Counted from the stretch's first letter, positions 6,952-15,941 are shown. The stretch is 64,000 nucleotides of DNA from Neiella litorisoli (GCF_014773395.1 NZ_JACXAF010000008.1:62001-126000); one strand, 5' to 3'. Numbers and translations are program-made. Notes: generated from the letters alone by a model not told the origin.

Positions 6952-9533
6952 ATAGATACAAAGCAGCACGTCTTCTCGTTGAGCGATTCAATATCTATAT
7001 AAGCGAGTTACCCGAAGACGCAAATGTTGAACATGTTCTTTCATGCGTTTTACTTTCAACGGTGTTGTTCGACGGAGTCTGGTCTGAAGCATTTTTAAAA
7101 TCGTTCGCAAGGGCGCTATGCAATCCCCCGTATCATTGGAGACGTCGGGTTTGGTACGAGTGTCAAATCGATAGTGTTGAACATGGCAACAACCGTGACG
7201 AACGAGGATCTGCGGTACTCGAATGGCGATTAGAACCAGGGCCAACAACAGCAGCATTATTAATTCGGCTATACCGAAACTGGGAGCCTTTAGAAACCCA
7301 ACAGTGCTTAGCAACCTTTGATGTATGCAAACGCTTTATTGCGCTAATTGCTAGACTGTTGCCCAGTGTCGAGATGTCGATTTCAATTTGGCTAAAAACA
7401 ATCGCTGAAGTACAGTCGATGAACCTGACGGTTCCGCTTGAACAACATCAAATAGATGCGTTGCAAAACAAGTTAGTCACGGTACCGATCAACCACGCCA
7501 ACTGGCGTCAGATTGTTGCACCTTCGGCTCCAGAGGTATCGCAAAAATATCGTTCCGCTTACTCTTTTGCCCATACTCATTACAATACTGTCGATCATAT
7601 GAAAGCCATTCGAGATGCTCTGAAGCTAACAATCAAAGAATCTCGATTAGCGCTATTGCAGATGATTAACGAGGGCGGACATGATGGAAAGAGGATCGTT
7701 GCAAACTATCTGCTTCATCAAATTGCCGTCGCAGGAAACAAGTTAAGCGCAGTAAGTCGCGATGCGAGCTTTCTTCGGCTTTTTACGCTCCCTGAATTCG
7801 AAAATCTGCAGGGGCTATCCAGTGATGAATTTCTGTCTGCGCTGAGTAACCTGATTCGAAAGTCTCCGACCAATACAGATAAGCATCGCGTATCTCGTAT
7901 CAACAAAGCAATGGCATTAGCCGCGCAAGAGGGCTTACTAGATAATGATTTTAGAAGCCTAAGTAGCACCGATAATGATCACGGTGTAGTGACACGAGCG
8001 GGTCTTTTGGCAGAGCCCGCTTTCAGATGTTTATCAGAAAGAGTCATGGACTTCGCATGCTTTGAGCCTTCTCTCGTTGAGCGAGCACTGCTACATATAA
8101 ATCACGTTGGCAAGTTCGCTCTCCGGCCAGTTGAATCAAGAGAAATTCGTAGCAAAGACCTACTCAGCAGTGAATCGCTATATGTAAAAGAAAGTAAAAC
8201 CATCAATTCATCAAGACAACTGCCAGTCAGTCGGATAGTAACACTAAGCGACTGGATGCAATTGTCACCGATTTACAATCGGTACACCTACTCCCATGTT
8301 CTAAACGCTAATCACCGGCTTTTGTCCGGTGATGCTTCAGGCTACGTAGATGTTCATTACGGCAAATTAGCAAAATTCATTAGCAATCAGGTGAGAGCTC
8401 TTACTGGTAATCCACACGCGTCGTTTTACTCACTGCGTCACAGTGCTATCACCCGTTTATATTTGCTAATTTATGCATCACCAAAGCTGGGTTCGCGGCT
8501 TTTATGCATTTCAGAAGATGAATTCATCGGCATGCAAAATCGGTTGCCGGCTGAGCTAAATGACGAAGTCCTCTCATTGTATCAACTCGCTGCATTCAGC
8601 GGCCATGGCTCGCCAGCGACGACGTTATCAAACTACGTTCATATGTTGCATGAAGTGGCTAGAGATCGTTTAGTTGAATCAAATCCATGTTTGTCCGGTA
8701 AACAGCTAGCTGCAATCACTACAACATCGCCGATCTCAATATCAAAGCTGGCACCACTGAAGCGTAGCAAGGAATTAAGCGCAGTCGAGGCACAACAAGT
8801 GACACACCGCCTGCTCAAGCGATTCGCTCAACCTATGCTTCGGCCGGACGGGAAGCCAATCGCCAAGACAAAACAGAAAGCATCAACCCAAAAACCTAAA
8901 GCAACGCTTTGTGCAATTGAAGAAACCCTAGCGTCTATCGGCAATGGACTGCCGGCCAAAGATTCAATGTTTCCCGCTGCCGTTGCAAATACCTGGGTCG
9001 AGACTGCGCGATTATTGATTGAAAAGCTAGGATCTGAGGTTAGTCCAACTTCAGACTGTTCACTCAAACCTTTGCGCTCGGACCAAAGTGCTGCGTGGCA
9101 ATTTACATCAACGCAAATTCACCAAGAGATGAATTCAGTTTTAAGCAGCAAACACATAAAGCAATTACTGCAACAGTCAATGTCACACGGTCTTGTTAAG
9201 AATGGAGCAATGCAGCTACCAAGTGACTCACCCAATTTAATTGAGCATCTCAAAACAGTTTTGAAACTGCTCGGAAACAGTGATCTGGTCATTAAGCTAC
9301 CCAAAGATTTAGATAAACAAACAACGCAAAGAATGAATAGCCTTGCAAAAACTCGATATGCGCGACTCGTAGCCAATGCCGTACCCGCAAATCAGCCAAT
9401 TCAAATACTCATCGAGTCATGTAAAAACCAATCGAAATATGATGCTGACGAGGCTGAACCTCATGTTGTAGTGAATCGACGGCTAATGGCGCATATCCTA
9501 TTTCATCTGTGTGTCTTGCACTCAGTGTGCTGA
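6948..9533 (+). CDS. Large tyrosine-recombinase-domain protein, third gene of the mobile-element trio
   Basis: An 861-aa protein. Residues about 400-580 carry the tyrosine-recombinase C-terminal signature: R497 in SLRHSAIT, H553 in FSGHGSPATT, and the nucleophile candidate Y563 in NYVHML. The usual first His of H-x-x-R is replaced (FYSLRH). Long N-terminal (about 400 aa) and C-terminal (about 290 aa) extensions make it far larger than ordinary phage integrases (about 400 aa). AAGGA precedes the ATG, which overlaps the preceding stop. Family knowledge: tyrosine recombinases integrate and excise islands by strand exchange at short att cores. This is the best candidate in the window for moving the island. 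The Gamma-Mobile-Trio comparison is from memory. Confidence 0.7.
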   Translation: MNRYKAARLLVERFNIYISELPEDANVEHVLSCVLLSTVLFDGVWSEAFLKSFARALCNPPYHWRRRVWYECQIDSVEHGNNRDERGSAVLEWRLEPGPTTAALLIRLYRNWEPLETQQCLATFDVCKRFIALIARLLPSVEMSISIWLKTIAEVQSMNLTVPLEQHQIDALQNKLVTVPINHANWRQIVAPSAPEVSQKYRSAYSFAHTHYNTVDHMKAIRDALKLTIKESRLALLQMINEGGHDGKRIVANYLLHQIAVAGNKLSAVSRDASFLRLFTLPEFENLQGLSSDEFLSALSNLIRKSPTNTDKHRVSRINKAMALAAQEGLLDNDFRSLSSTDNDHGVVTRAGLLAEPAFRCLSERVMDFACFEPSLVERALLHINHVGKFALRPVESREIRSKDLLSSESLYVKESKTINSSRQLPVSRIVTLSDWMQLSPIYNRYTYSHVLNANHRLLSGDASGYVDVHYGKLAKFISNQVRALTGNPHASFYSLRHSAITRLYLLIYASPKLGSRLLCISEDEFIGMQNRLPAELNDEVLSLYQLAAFSGHGSPATTLSNYVHMLHEVARDRLVESNPCLSGKQLAAITTTSPISISKLAPLKRSKELSAVEAQQVTHRLLKRFAQPMLRPDGKPIAKTKQKASTQKPKATLCAIEETLASIGNGLPAKDSMFPAAVANTWVETARLLIEKLGSEVSPTSDCSLKPLRSDQSAAWQFTSTQIHQEMNSVLSSKHIKQLLQQSMSHGLVKNGAMQLPSDSPNLIEHLKTVLKLLGNSDLVIKLPKDLDKQTTQRMNSLAKTRYARLVANAVPANQPIQILIESCKNQSKYDADEAEPHVVVNRRLMAHILFHLCVLHSVC

Positions 9534-9573
9534 CAATTTACTAGGCGCAGTGAGCTTTAGTTTTCTGATGGAA

Positions 9574-9768
9574 TCAATGGTCGCCAGCTTGCAACCGATC
9601 ATCAATCCAGCGTTGAACCACATCGATATGCCACGCCATACGGCGTTCTGAAATTTGAACGCCTCGCGGAAACGTACCTTTTTTGATCATGCGGTAAAGA
9701 GTCGCCCGCGACAGGCCGACCAAAGTACATACTTCCTTAAGACTTAAAAACTGTTGTGGATACATCAT
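9574..9768 (-). CDS. AlpA-family excisionase/regulator
   Basis: A 64-aa MerR-like winged-helix protein with the AlpA pattern: FLSLKEVCTLVGLSRATLYR, then FPRGVQIS, a Trp, and WIDDRL. Such proteins act as excisionases or activate integrase genes of prophages and islands. I start at the ATG at 9768, with AAGG about 6 nt upstream; a GTG two codons earlier is possible. It converges with the recombinase trio, whose stop is 41 nt away, and could set the direction of recombination. Confidence 0.88.
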   Translation of the reverse strand: MMYPQQFLSLKEVCTLVGLSRATLYRMIKKGTFPRGVQISERRMAWHIDVVQRWIDDRLQAGDH

Positions 9769-9863
9769 AACCACCTTACATAAGACAATAAGGTGTATGG
9801 GCTATTTCAATTGAGCTCGAGTGAGCGAAACTGTGCTTATTTTTCAAAACAGTCCCGAATAGC

Positions 9864-9879
9864 AGTGATTCCGATCACA
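9864..9879. promoter_or_regulatory. CRP-like binding site
   Basis: AGTGA, six bases, TCACA: nine of ten core positions of the CRP/Vfr consensus TGTGA-N6-TCACA. It lies about 95 nt upstream of the AlpA-like gene and 140 nt upstream of the 67-aa ORF. A near-identical copy lies at 11211-11226. Confidence 0.45.
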
Positions 9880-9981
9880 GTTCTAAGAATGTGGCCACCA
9901 GGATTGGGTGAATCGTCCTGAGCCTTTGACTTAGCGAAGGGCAATAGGGCTAGTCCAACAAAAATGTTTTGTGATTCTGCT

Positions 9982-9998
9982 TATGCATTCAATGCATA
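9982..9998. promoter_or_regulatory. 17-bp palindrome upstream of a small ORF
   Basis: TATGCATT, one base, AATGCATA: perfect 8-bp arms centred 29 bp before the start of the 67-aa ORF at 10019. It looks like an operator for a small dimeric repressor. The protein that binds it is unknown. Confidence 0.4.
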
Positions 9999-10018
9999 CA
10001 CCAACTTGGAGAATAACG

Positions 10019-10222
10019 ATGAGAGCAATGCAGAAAACATTTTGTGATTCAGTCTTGGCTGAGCGCTACGACCAAGCACAAAACCTTGCTAGATACATGC
10101 GCCCACGAGAAGTTCGAATGGCACCAAGAGACTACATTCAGACTAATTGTGGCAAGCTCGATTCCGTTGAGCTGATCGATCACTTTGAAAAACTATCAAG
10201 ATTCGTCGATACACTGAACTAG
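10019..10222 (+). CDS. Small hypothetical protein
   Basis: A 67-aa basic protein (MRAMQKTFCD start, ending FVDTLN). The ATG at 10019 follows GGAG by 8 nt; longer upstream starts have no such site. A palindrome and a CRP-like site lie upstream, and an intrinsic terminator begins 15 nt after the stop, so it looks like a complete single-gene transcription unit. No domain is recognised. Small proteins like this are common as regulators near island recombination genes. Confidence 0.6.
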   Translation: MRAMQKTFCDSVLAERYDQAQNLARYMRPREVRMAPRDYIQTNCGKLDSVELIDHFEKLSRFVDTLN

Positions 10223-10236
10223 TGTTAAGCGTTATT

Positions 10237-10276
10237 GCTGCCACATTGGAGTTTCACTTAATGTGGCGGCTCTTTT
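10237..10276 (+). terminator. Intrinsic terminator after the 67-aa ORF
   Basis: The core stem GCCACATT (10240-10247) / AATGTGGC (10260-10267) extends by three more pairs and is followed by a T-rich run (TCTTTTG). It closes the plus-strand small gene. Confidence 0.8.
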
Positions 10277-10292
10277 GTTTGTTGCACCATTC

Positions 10293-10832
10293 TCAGCCAA
10301 CATCCGAATCCCCAATAGCCTCAAAGTAGTGCTTTGCAGCTTTGTAAACCCCCAGTACATTGCTTCGATCGGGACTCAATTCTATGGCGGTAACTAGGTT
10401 CCCGTCAGCCAAACTTGCGACTAAGAAAACTCGATAGGGCTCATGAACTAACCGAGCCAAGTCGCCAACTTTTGCTCTTTTGTTGGTCTGACGATCTGGA
10501 TTCAGGCGCATATGAACCGGCTCAATCAAGACCAGCCATGCAGTCATGCCTATTGCGCATTCGGCAGAAAGGCCAAGCTCCAACTGGCAGTGCTCTAGCA
10601 TAGCTCGATGATGTTCATCCAGCCGAACGCCTTGTGACCAAAGAAGAGCCTGAGTTGATGCATCAATTTTAGACATGTCAATATCGACAGGAGTGCGATT
10701 ACCTAAGCCACGTTCTAGAAACAGCTTCGGACCATATCGTGAATTATCGATAACAAAAATCTGTGGTCGAAGTCGATCGTTCAGATTATCCGGACCTCCG
10801 AATTGCTCACTTAGATTTATAAAATCATCCAT
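10293..10832 (-). CDS. Hypothetical protein
   Basis: A 179-aa acidic, soluble protein from the ATG at 10832; a TTG four codons upstream is an alternative, and neither start has a well-placed ribosome-binding site. It has no signal peptide, membrane segment or motif that I recognise. Codon use is like its neighbours. It converges with the 67-aa gene and sits in the island between the recombinase genes and the CRISPR locus. A function cannot be assigned. Confidence 0.6.
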   Translation of the reverse strand: MDDFINLSEQFGGPDNLNDRLRPQIFVIDNSRYGPKLFLERGLGNRTPVDIDMSKIDASTQALLWSQGVRLDEHHRAMLEHCQLELGLSAECAIGMTAWLVLIEPVHMRLNPDRQTNKRAKVGDLARLVHEPYRVFLVASLADGNLVTAIELSPDRSNVLGVYKAAKHYFEAIGDSDVG

Positions 10833-10952
10833 ATCCTCATCCAATCCGCCTATGCCACTACCATTCTAGTTTGCTGTTTCAAATCGGCTAGACAAGGATT
10901 TAGTTTGTGTGATTCCTTTCTGACCAGCTCATTGCGCCGATGCAGGCAGCAG

Positions 10953-10983
10953 AAAAACCCCGCAACTCGAACGAGTTGCAGGG
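10953..10983 (-). terminator. Orphan intrinsic terminator, minus strand
   Basis: GCAACTCG (10962-10969) / CGAGTTGC (10972-10979), flanked by CCC/GGG across one mismatch, with AAAAA on the left, which is a U-tract when read on the minus strand. The nearest minus-strand ORF end lies 357 nt upstream. Confidence 0.7.
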
Positions 10984-11210
10984 TCGATAGTTAATTAGCA
11001 AATCATTCCACTACCAGTGCCTTTCGATTGGATTCACTTTGCGGATATGTACCACAGCCATTAAATACGAACAGCGCGCTGAATTTTCTAAGCAGCAGCC
11101 TAGTCATTACACCTTTGCCGGCGACGGTGCAAAAAGGCTGTGCCTAAATACTTATGATTAACTTTTTATGGCTCAGCGAGAGCTTGAACGTAAAATACAT
11201 AGTGATATCG

Positions 11211-11226
11211 ATCACATTAATTAACG
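11211..11226. promoter_or_regulatory. CRP-like binding site, second copy
   Basis: AGTGATATCGATCACA differs from the site at 9864-9879 only in two central bases. It is a full dyad (GTGAT/ATCAC) and stands about 230 nt upstream of the orphan minus-strand terminator. Confidence 0.45.
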
Positions 11227-11339
11227 CTTTTGCTGGGAGCACAAAAAGGTATGAATTTAACCCCGTCAGGTAATTCAACGTTACATCTTTGTCATGCGCC
11301 CCCAATGAAAGCTGCAACTAACTCCCGTTAACGTAATCT

Positions 11340-12098
11340 TCATTTGGCTTTAAGAACACTAGGTGATGTAGGAATCATGACTATGTCGACATTGTCGTAC
11401 CCCAACTGATAAGCAATCTCAGCAGACTTCAAACGGCCAATATCTTTTTGTGATGGGATTCTAATGACAAAGTAGTTGTACTGCTCAGTTAATTGGTCGC
11501 CCAACTGCCCGTCAACGACATCGTAAATATATTCGTGAATGAAGATGAGCAAGGCTCCCTTTTCATTTAAGCCAAAAGAGCTTCTTTCCATTCGAACAGG
11601 ATAGGTACCTTCATCTTCACTGCCCATATCAGCGGCAATGACTTGATGATTATAAATAAGCCCCGCTCGATACTGGCCATTTCTAGGTTTTGGATACCAA
11701 ACACTGAAATCTTTGTCGGCGAACTGACCAGAATGCGCATAAAACGGTGTCCTTTCTTTTTTCTTTAGCCCGCGACTCCCCTCGTTGGGGTCAAGGCCAA
11801 AACAGTCAGCTTTCTCTGGTTTAGAGTTGGCGTATCGCCACCATAAACAACTTAACTCTCCGGCTAAATTGCGCACCGACTTTTCGTGGTTTCTATCGTA
11901 TGCAATACGATAAATTTCTGACCCAGACAAGTGACCATACATAAACTCCACATGGTTCTTATCTGATAGAACAGAAATTGGCTTCCAAGGGGTATGAGAC
12001 GGCATGGTTATTTTGGTGTAACTGTGAGTGTTAAATGCCGATGAACGCTGGGGGAAAACAGCAATCAGTAATGCTGTTAGTATAACGATGTATCGCAT
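11340..12098 (-). CDS. Secreted hypothetical protein
   Basis: A 252-aa protein from the ATG at 12098, which has GGGAGA about 8 nt upstream; the longer frame starting at 12137 has no such site. Residues 1-22 (MRYIVILTALLIAVFPQRSS) are a classical signal peptide with likely cleavage after SSA, so the product is periplasmic or exported. The mature part is rich in Tyr, Trp and charged residues and matches no family I recognise. It lies divergently upstream of the Card1-like gene, at the edge of the CRISPR locus. Any link to CRISPR immunity is unproven. Confidence 0.65.
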   Translation of the reverse strand: MRYIVILTALLIAVFPQRSSAFNTHSYTKITMPSHTPWKPISVLSDKNHVEFMYGHLSGSEIYRIAYDRNHEKSVRNLAGELSCLWWRYANSKPEKADCFGLDPNEGSRGLKKKERTPFYAHSGQFADKDFSVWYPKPRNGQYRAGLIYNHQVIAADMGSEDEGTYPVRMERSSFGLNEKGALLIFIHEYIYDVVDGQLGDQLTEQYNYFVIRIPSQKDIGRLKSAEIAYQLGYDNVDIVMIPTSPSVLKAK

Positions 12099-12267
12099 TT
12101 CAGATCTCCCTATCTGTATCGAACAAATTACACACAATCAGCATAGCTACTAATAATCAATTGGTTATTGATCAAGGCACAGTTTTGATACGAAGCTATT
12201 CGCATAGGATAGTCGTTCACCTCTGTGTGAATAATGAACGGAAGCGAAGAAGTAAAAGGAATTACCT

Positions 12268-13410
12268 ATGGGAACTTATCACTTGTGTATTTTGGACAAT
12301 GAACCGGCTTCAATCGTCACTCCAGCATTTGATAGCTACATACCCACCGACGGACTCGTGCTGTCTTACGGCAAAACACAAGAAGCAACGGCTAAGCGCA
12401 TTCAGAAAATAGTCAAAAGCAGGTCCATGCAGTGCGAAATTCATCTGCAGCCGGATGTAACTGAGGTTGCAGGCCTAAAAGACCATTATTCCGAACTGCT
12501 CGAACGCTATATTGATGAGCACGATGTTTGGCTGAATGCTAGCACTGGCAGTCATCACCACATGCTTTCAGCCTTTGACGTTTTTAGAACATATCAGCAG
12601 CAAATTTTTATAGTGGAACCGAAGTTAGACCGGCTTCATTGGCTATATCCTGACAATCTTTCGGCAACCGAAATAGCCGACAAAATCAACCTCAGCGACT
12701 TTCTATCTTTGTATGGTGCGAAACTAGCCACAACCAAAAACAAAGCTGGAATATCTGCTGATATAAGAGTAATCGGCGAACATTGGGCCATGCATGCGGA
12801 CAGCTATGCCGATGCTCTAGGTCGATTAAATTACCTCGCTTTTACTGCTGATAATTCGACACTCACATCCGTTCCCCTGTCCGACAAATTTATCCGAGAC
12901 CCCAACCTAAACCAATTGATTACAGATCTGGAAGAGCTTGATTACGTCGGCATCAAAAACAACAAGCTTGTATTTGCGAGTGAAGAAGCAAGATTTTTTG
13001 CCAATGGCGGTTGGCTTGAGGAACTGGTCTTCTCTATTGTTAGGGGCCTTCGAAGCAAACTAGGCACTATTCACGATGACGGTCATAGCATCGAAATCAG
13101 TCGCGACATTGGCATGCCCCACCCTGTCAAAAATGAGCTTGACGTGGCCTTATTGGCAAATAACAAGCTGCATTTGATCGAGTGTAAAACGAAGAAATTC
13201 GAGTCAAACGGAGCGTCATCAGCCTTGTATAAACTTGACTCGCTGACCGACCTTCTGGGTGGAATTCAAGCCAGAGGAATGCTAGTCAGCTATCTGCCAA
13301 TATCCAAATCAGACAAACGCCGAGCAAAAGCACTAGGAATCAAAGTTGTATCAGCAAAACAATTACAAAACTTGAAGGCAATCATAAAGCAATGGGTATT
13401 GCTGGCTTAA
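12268..13410 (+). CDS. Card1/Can2-like CRISPR accessory nuclease (CARF plus PD-(D/E)XK)
   Basis: A 380-aa predicted effector switched on by cyclic oligoadenylate made by Cas10. Residues 1-150 form a CARF-like Rossmann domain: the LCILDN strand opens it, and LNASTGSHH (89-97) stands where Card1/DUF1887 proteins usually have a Gly-Gly-Thr-Lys loop. Residues 245-370 are a PD-(D/E)XK nuclease: GGWLEELV, D292 in NELDVALL, then E305-C-K307, which is the complete D...ExK site. Family knowledge: Card1/Can2 enzymes nick DNA and cut RNA when cA4 binds. The ATG follows AAGGA. The gene is on the plus strand, converging with the effector operon, so it has its own promoter. The loop change hints at altered ligand choice. 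Confidence 0.85.
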   Translation: MGTYHLCILDNEPASIVTPAFDSYIPTDGLVLSYGKTQEATAKRIQKIVKSRSMQCEIHLQPDVTEVAGLKDHYSELLERYIDEHDVWLNASTGSHHHMLSAFDVFRTYQQQIFIVEPKLDRLHWLYPDNLSATEIADKINLSDFLSLYGAKLATTKNKAGISADIRVIGEHWAMHADSYADALGRLNYLAFTADNSTLTSVPLSDKFIRDPNLNQLITDLEELDYVGIKNNKLVFASEEARFFANGGWLEELVFSIVRGLRSKLGTIHDDGHSIEISRDIGMPHPVKNELDVALLANNKLHLIECKTKKFESNGASSALYKLDSLTDLLGGIQARGMLVSYLPISKSDKRRAKALGIKVVSAKQLQNLKAIIKQWVLLA

Positions 13411-13441
13411 CAAGATACAAAGAAATCAACACTCTGACCGG

Positions 13442-14968
13442 CTAACCAATTTTAGTGGGATCACTATAGCGAAAATCATAGGCTTTGATTTCCTTGCCGT
13501 TTGTGTCGACATATTGGTTTTTGATGTCCATGACTGTCGCAGCCAACGCGCCTGCTACCGAAACAGGTTTTGATCCTCCAGTTACATCGATCACTGTATT
13601 GTGGTGACCTATATGCCGAACGTCGTCCAGTCTTAAAAACTCGTTCAATATATGGCTCACTTCGTTGTATGACCCGAAGTCTATTCCGTGATACGAGCCA
13701 TCGGCAGACGTCAATCTACAGTTTTTAACTTGAATGGGTTGCTTTTCACCACTGGTTTTATCAACGAGATACAATTCGACGTTCCCTGCAAGATTTTGCA
13801 GCTGAAGATAGCCAGATAAGAACTTGTAAAACAGTTCAAATTTTCGCCTTGAACCATCATGCCCTTCCGACGCAATAAACGTGATGCGCCTAAGCTGACT
13901 GTTCTCTTGATCAAGGTGAAAACCGATGGAGCGAAGAGGCATTTCCCAGCTGCATTGAAAAAAACGAGCCATGTCAACACACGCTTGAGTTAGACCATGA
14001 GAGCCTAGAGCTCTCGTCCTTGCAACAACTACACCTTCAGAAAGCCAAGCCCCTCCAAAGGCTACGAATTTTTGATATGGATCCAATTGAGACAGGAAGC
14101 TTTGGACATGATCATTTTGTTCCTGTAGTGCAGAAATTGAAGCCTTGTCAGCTCGATAGTACTCCTTTAAACACATCAGTTTGATTAATGCCTTTCGGCA
14201 ATTATCCACTTTCGTCACATCGACATTTGATTCACCTTTCATATTGCTCAAAAAAAGTACCAAATGATGAGCTTCTGTATGTTCAAGTTCATTTAAGTAA
14301 CGATTGTGTGGGCGAATAAAGTCGCGTGCCAATTTAGCAAACAAAAAAGCAAGGTAGATGGTAATGCCAATAAAAACGATAGTTTGAGCCCATGTTGATG
14401 CATTGGAAAAACACATGAACTCAGCAACGATCAAGATAATTATTCCAACTCCAACCAAGCTAGCTCGATGTGCTAGTTTTGGTTTTCCTGGCTTCAATTT
14501 GTATAGACTTTGCACGCCTTGGAATGAAAAGCCGCTTCTAAAAAATGCTTCCCCAAACAGCAACCCTAAACTTATGCCTCCAAGAGCAAAGCTCATCACA
14601 AGGGTTCCAATATATTCATTCGCTTGCTTTGAGACCAAACTCGATATAATGGAAAAACATGTCGCCATGAACCCCGTCACAACGAAAAACATAGCAACCT
14701 TTCGCAAGTACAAATTGCTGATTCCGCCTTTCATTTCGCTAGCTGGAAGCTTTTCGTAATGATTGCTAACCAGCATCATTGTGAACATGAATAAGGCCAA
14801 TAACAGCAATAACCCATAAAACGCATACGCTACTGAACCACTTGTCTTTTCAGTAATGACATTCGCCCAAGATGACGCAAGCCACCCTATGGATGCAATC
14901 ATCAATGGAGTTACCAAATAAGCAAATAAGCGAGCCGCGAAAGCGCTAAACAGGTTATGTTCTTTCAA
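13442..14968 (-). CDS. CARF-domain membrane protein A (predicted cOA-gated membrane effector)
   Basis: A 508-aa protein. Six hydrophobic segments (about 14-32, 47-69, 90-112, 119-141, 170-188, 192-213) are followed by a long soluble region. That region has a CARF-like Rossmann pattern: ITFIASEGHDGS near 350, and VIDVTGGSKP (459-468), the ligand-loop signature of CARF domains. It is the last gene of the effector operon, 28 nt after cas6. The start is a TTG with AAGGA 11 nt upstream, and no in-frame ATG exists before the first membrane segment. Family knowledge: Cam1 is a membrane CARF protein that depolarises cells when it binds cOA. Here the membrane part is larger, so it is a relative in design only. 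Confidence 0.75.
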   Translation of the reverse strand: MKEHNLFSAFAARLFAYLVTPLMIASIGWLASSWANVITEKTSGSVAYAFYGLLLLLALFMFTMMLVSNHYEKLPASEMKGGISNLYLRKVAMFFVVTGFMATCFSIISSLVSKQANEYIGTLVMSFALGGISLGLLFGEAFFRSGFSFQGVQSLYKLKPGKPKLAHRASLVGVGIIILIVAEFMCFSNASTWAQTIVFIGITIYLAFLFAKLARDFIRPHNRYLNELEHTEAHHLVLFLSNMKGESNVDVTKVDNCRKALIKLMCLKEYYRADKASISALQEQNDHVQSFLSQLDPYQKFVAFGGAWLSEGVVVARTRALGSHGLTQACVDMARFFQCSWEMPLRSIGFHLDQENSQLRRITFIASEGHDGSRRKFELFYKFLSGYLQLQNLAGNVELYLVDKTSGEKQPIQVKNCRLTSADGSYHGIDFGSYNEVSHILNEFLRLDDVRHIGHHNTVIDVTGGSKPVSVAGALAATVMDIKNQYVDTNGKEIKAYDFRYSDPTKIG

Positions 14969-14996
14969 AATTCACAAATCCTTTTGGAAATGGCTC

Positions 14997-15941
14997 CTAT
15001 CCAGTCATTTGATAGGATTCAGCTAGGGCAGCAAACGAGAAGTCGTATTGGCCAAGGCCAAAACTGCTCTTGCTACCGACATGGAGCAGTTTGCCCAAAA
15101 TTAACCACGGTATCGCAGCTTGTACATGGCCAACATAGGACCATTGCCCCAGTAAACCACCGAATGGCAAATCTTGGCCAGTCGACTTTTGAGGTCTCAT
15201 CCATTCACTAAATTGGACCGACGATATTAGATGACTTTCCGGCAAATTAGGCCGAGCTTGCCGAATCAGTTCGAACAGCTGTTTATCATCATCAAAATAC
15301 CAGCGAATGAGCAATTGCAATCTGCGTTCTATTGCACTTACAAAAGTATCTAAACTCGGAGCTTCTAGCAGTTTGCCGTTTTCTTGCTTAAGAACAATGC
15401 GAGTTAATGCCCTCACGTTCAAACAAACGCGTTCGCTATTTGGTGTCCAATTTAACTGATGAAGGTCATGATCAAGCCACTCTCCGACACTGGCTATAGG
15501 CGGCTCTTCGAGCGGAGGCATTCCAGCTAGGAATATGGGTTGTGTAATACCAGGGAGAACGGCATCGATTGATACCACTTTAAATGGGGCACGTTTTGGC
15601 CCAAGCCCCAACGCCCCCCATTGCCAAATTGAGGCAAAAAAGTCATCTCGAACCTCATTGGCAGAGCCAAACAAAATGAGTTCAAATGTTAACTGGTCAC
15701 CAGCGCTAAAATACAGTGCATCCGTTTCAGGTGGACGAATAACGAAACCCAAAGGTTGTTGTGGTGCTTTCGTTGTAAACCAAGCATCAAAAAAGGCCTT
15801 GTCGTGAGCGGCCATGGCTCGCCCCAACCCTCCATGAAAAGTGCTTCCCTTATAGGATTCAAGCTTAGCTGACGCCAGTAACTCAACAGTTAACTTGTAG
15901 TGCCCTAAAGGGCAGTTGCTCAAAGGGTACCACCAACTCAA
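14997..15941 (-). CDS. cas6: CRISPR pre-crRNA endoribonuclease Cas6
   Basis: Cuts the CRISPR transcript within each repeat to give crRNAs for the type III complex. The 314-aa product has the length of the Cas6 family (PF10040-type). FHGGLGRAM near residue 35 and the C-terminal block FGGLLGQWSYVGHV, then GSKSSFGLGQY (the G-rich loop of RAMP proteins), support the call. The start is a TTG that overlaps the stop of the 722-aa RAMP gene (TTGA), an unusual coupled start; the next in-frame Met is 43 codons in. Cas6 is a separate protein here, not fused to the RT-Cas1 as in Marinomonas. Confidence 0.85.
   Translation of the reverse strand: MSWWYPLSNCPLGHYKLTVELLASAKLESYKGSTFHGGLGRAMAAHDKAFFDAWFTTKAPQQPLGFVIRPPETDALYFSAGDQLTFELILFGSANEVRDDFFASIWQWGALGLGPKRAPFKVVSIDAVLPGITQPIFLAGMPPLEEPPIASVGEWLDHDLHQLNWTPNSERVCLNVRALTRIVLKQENGKLLEAPSLDTFVSAIERRLQLLIRWYFDDDKQLFELIRQARPNLPESHLISSVQFSEWMRPQKSTGQDLPFGGLLGQWSYVGHVQAAIPWLILGKLLHVGSKSSFGLGQYDFSFAALAESYQMTG

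Larger units (their letters stand above)
10845..11339. other. 495-nt gap with a minus-strand terminator and a CRP-like site
   Basis: No convincing gene. The gap holds a strong hairpin at 10958-10983 that is oriented to end minus-strand transcription, although no minus-strand gene ends nearby, and a CRP-like palindrome at 11211-11226. A small RNA transcribed leftwards between the two would fit (see findings). Confidence 0.5.
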
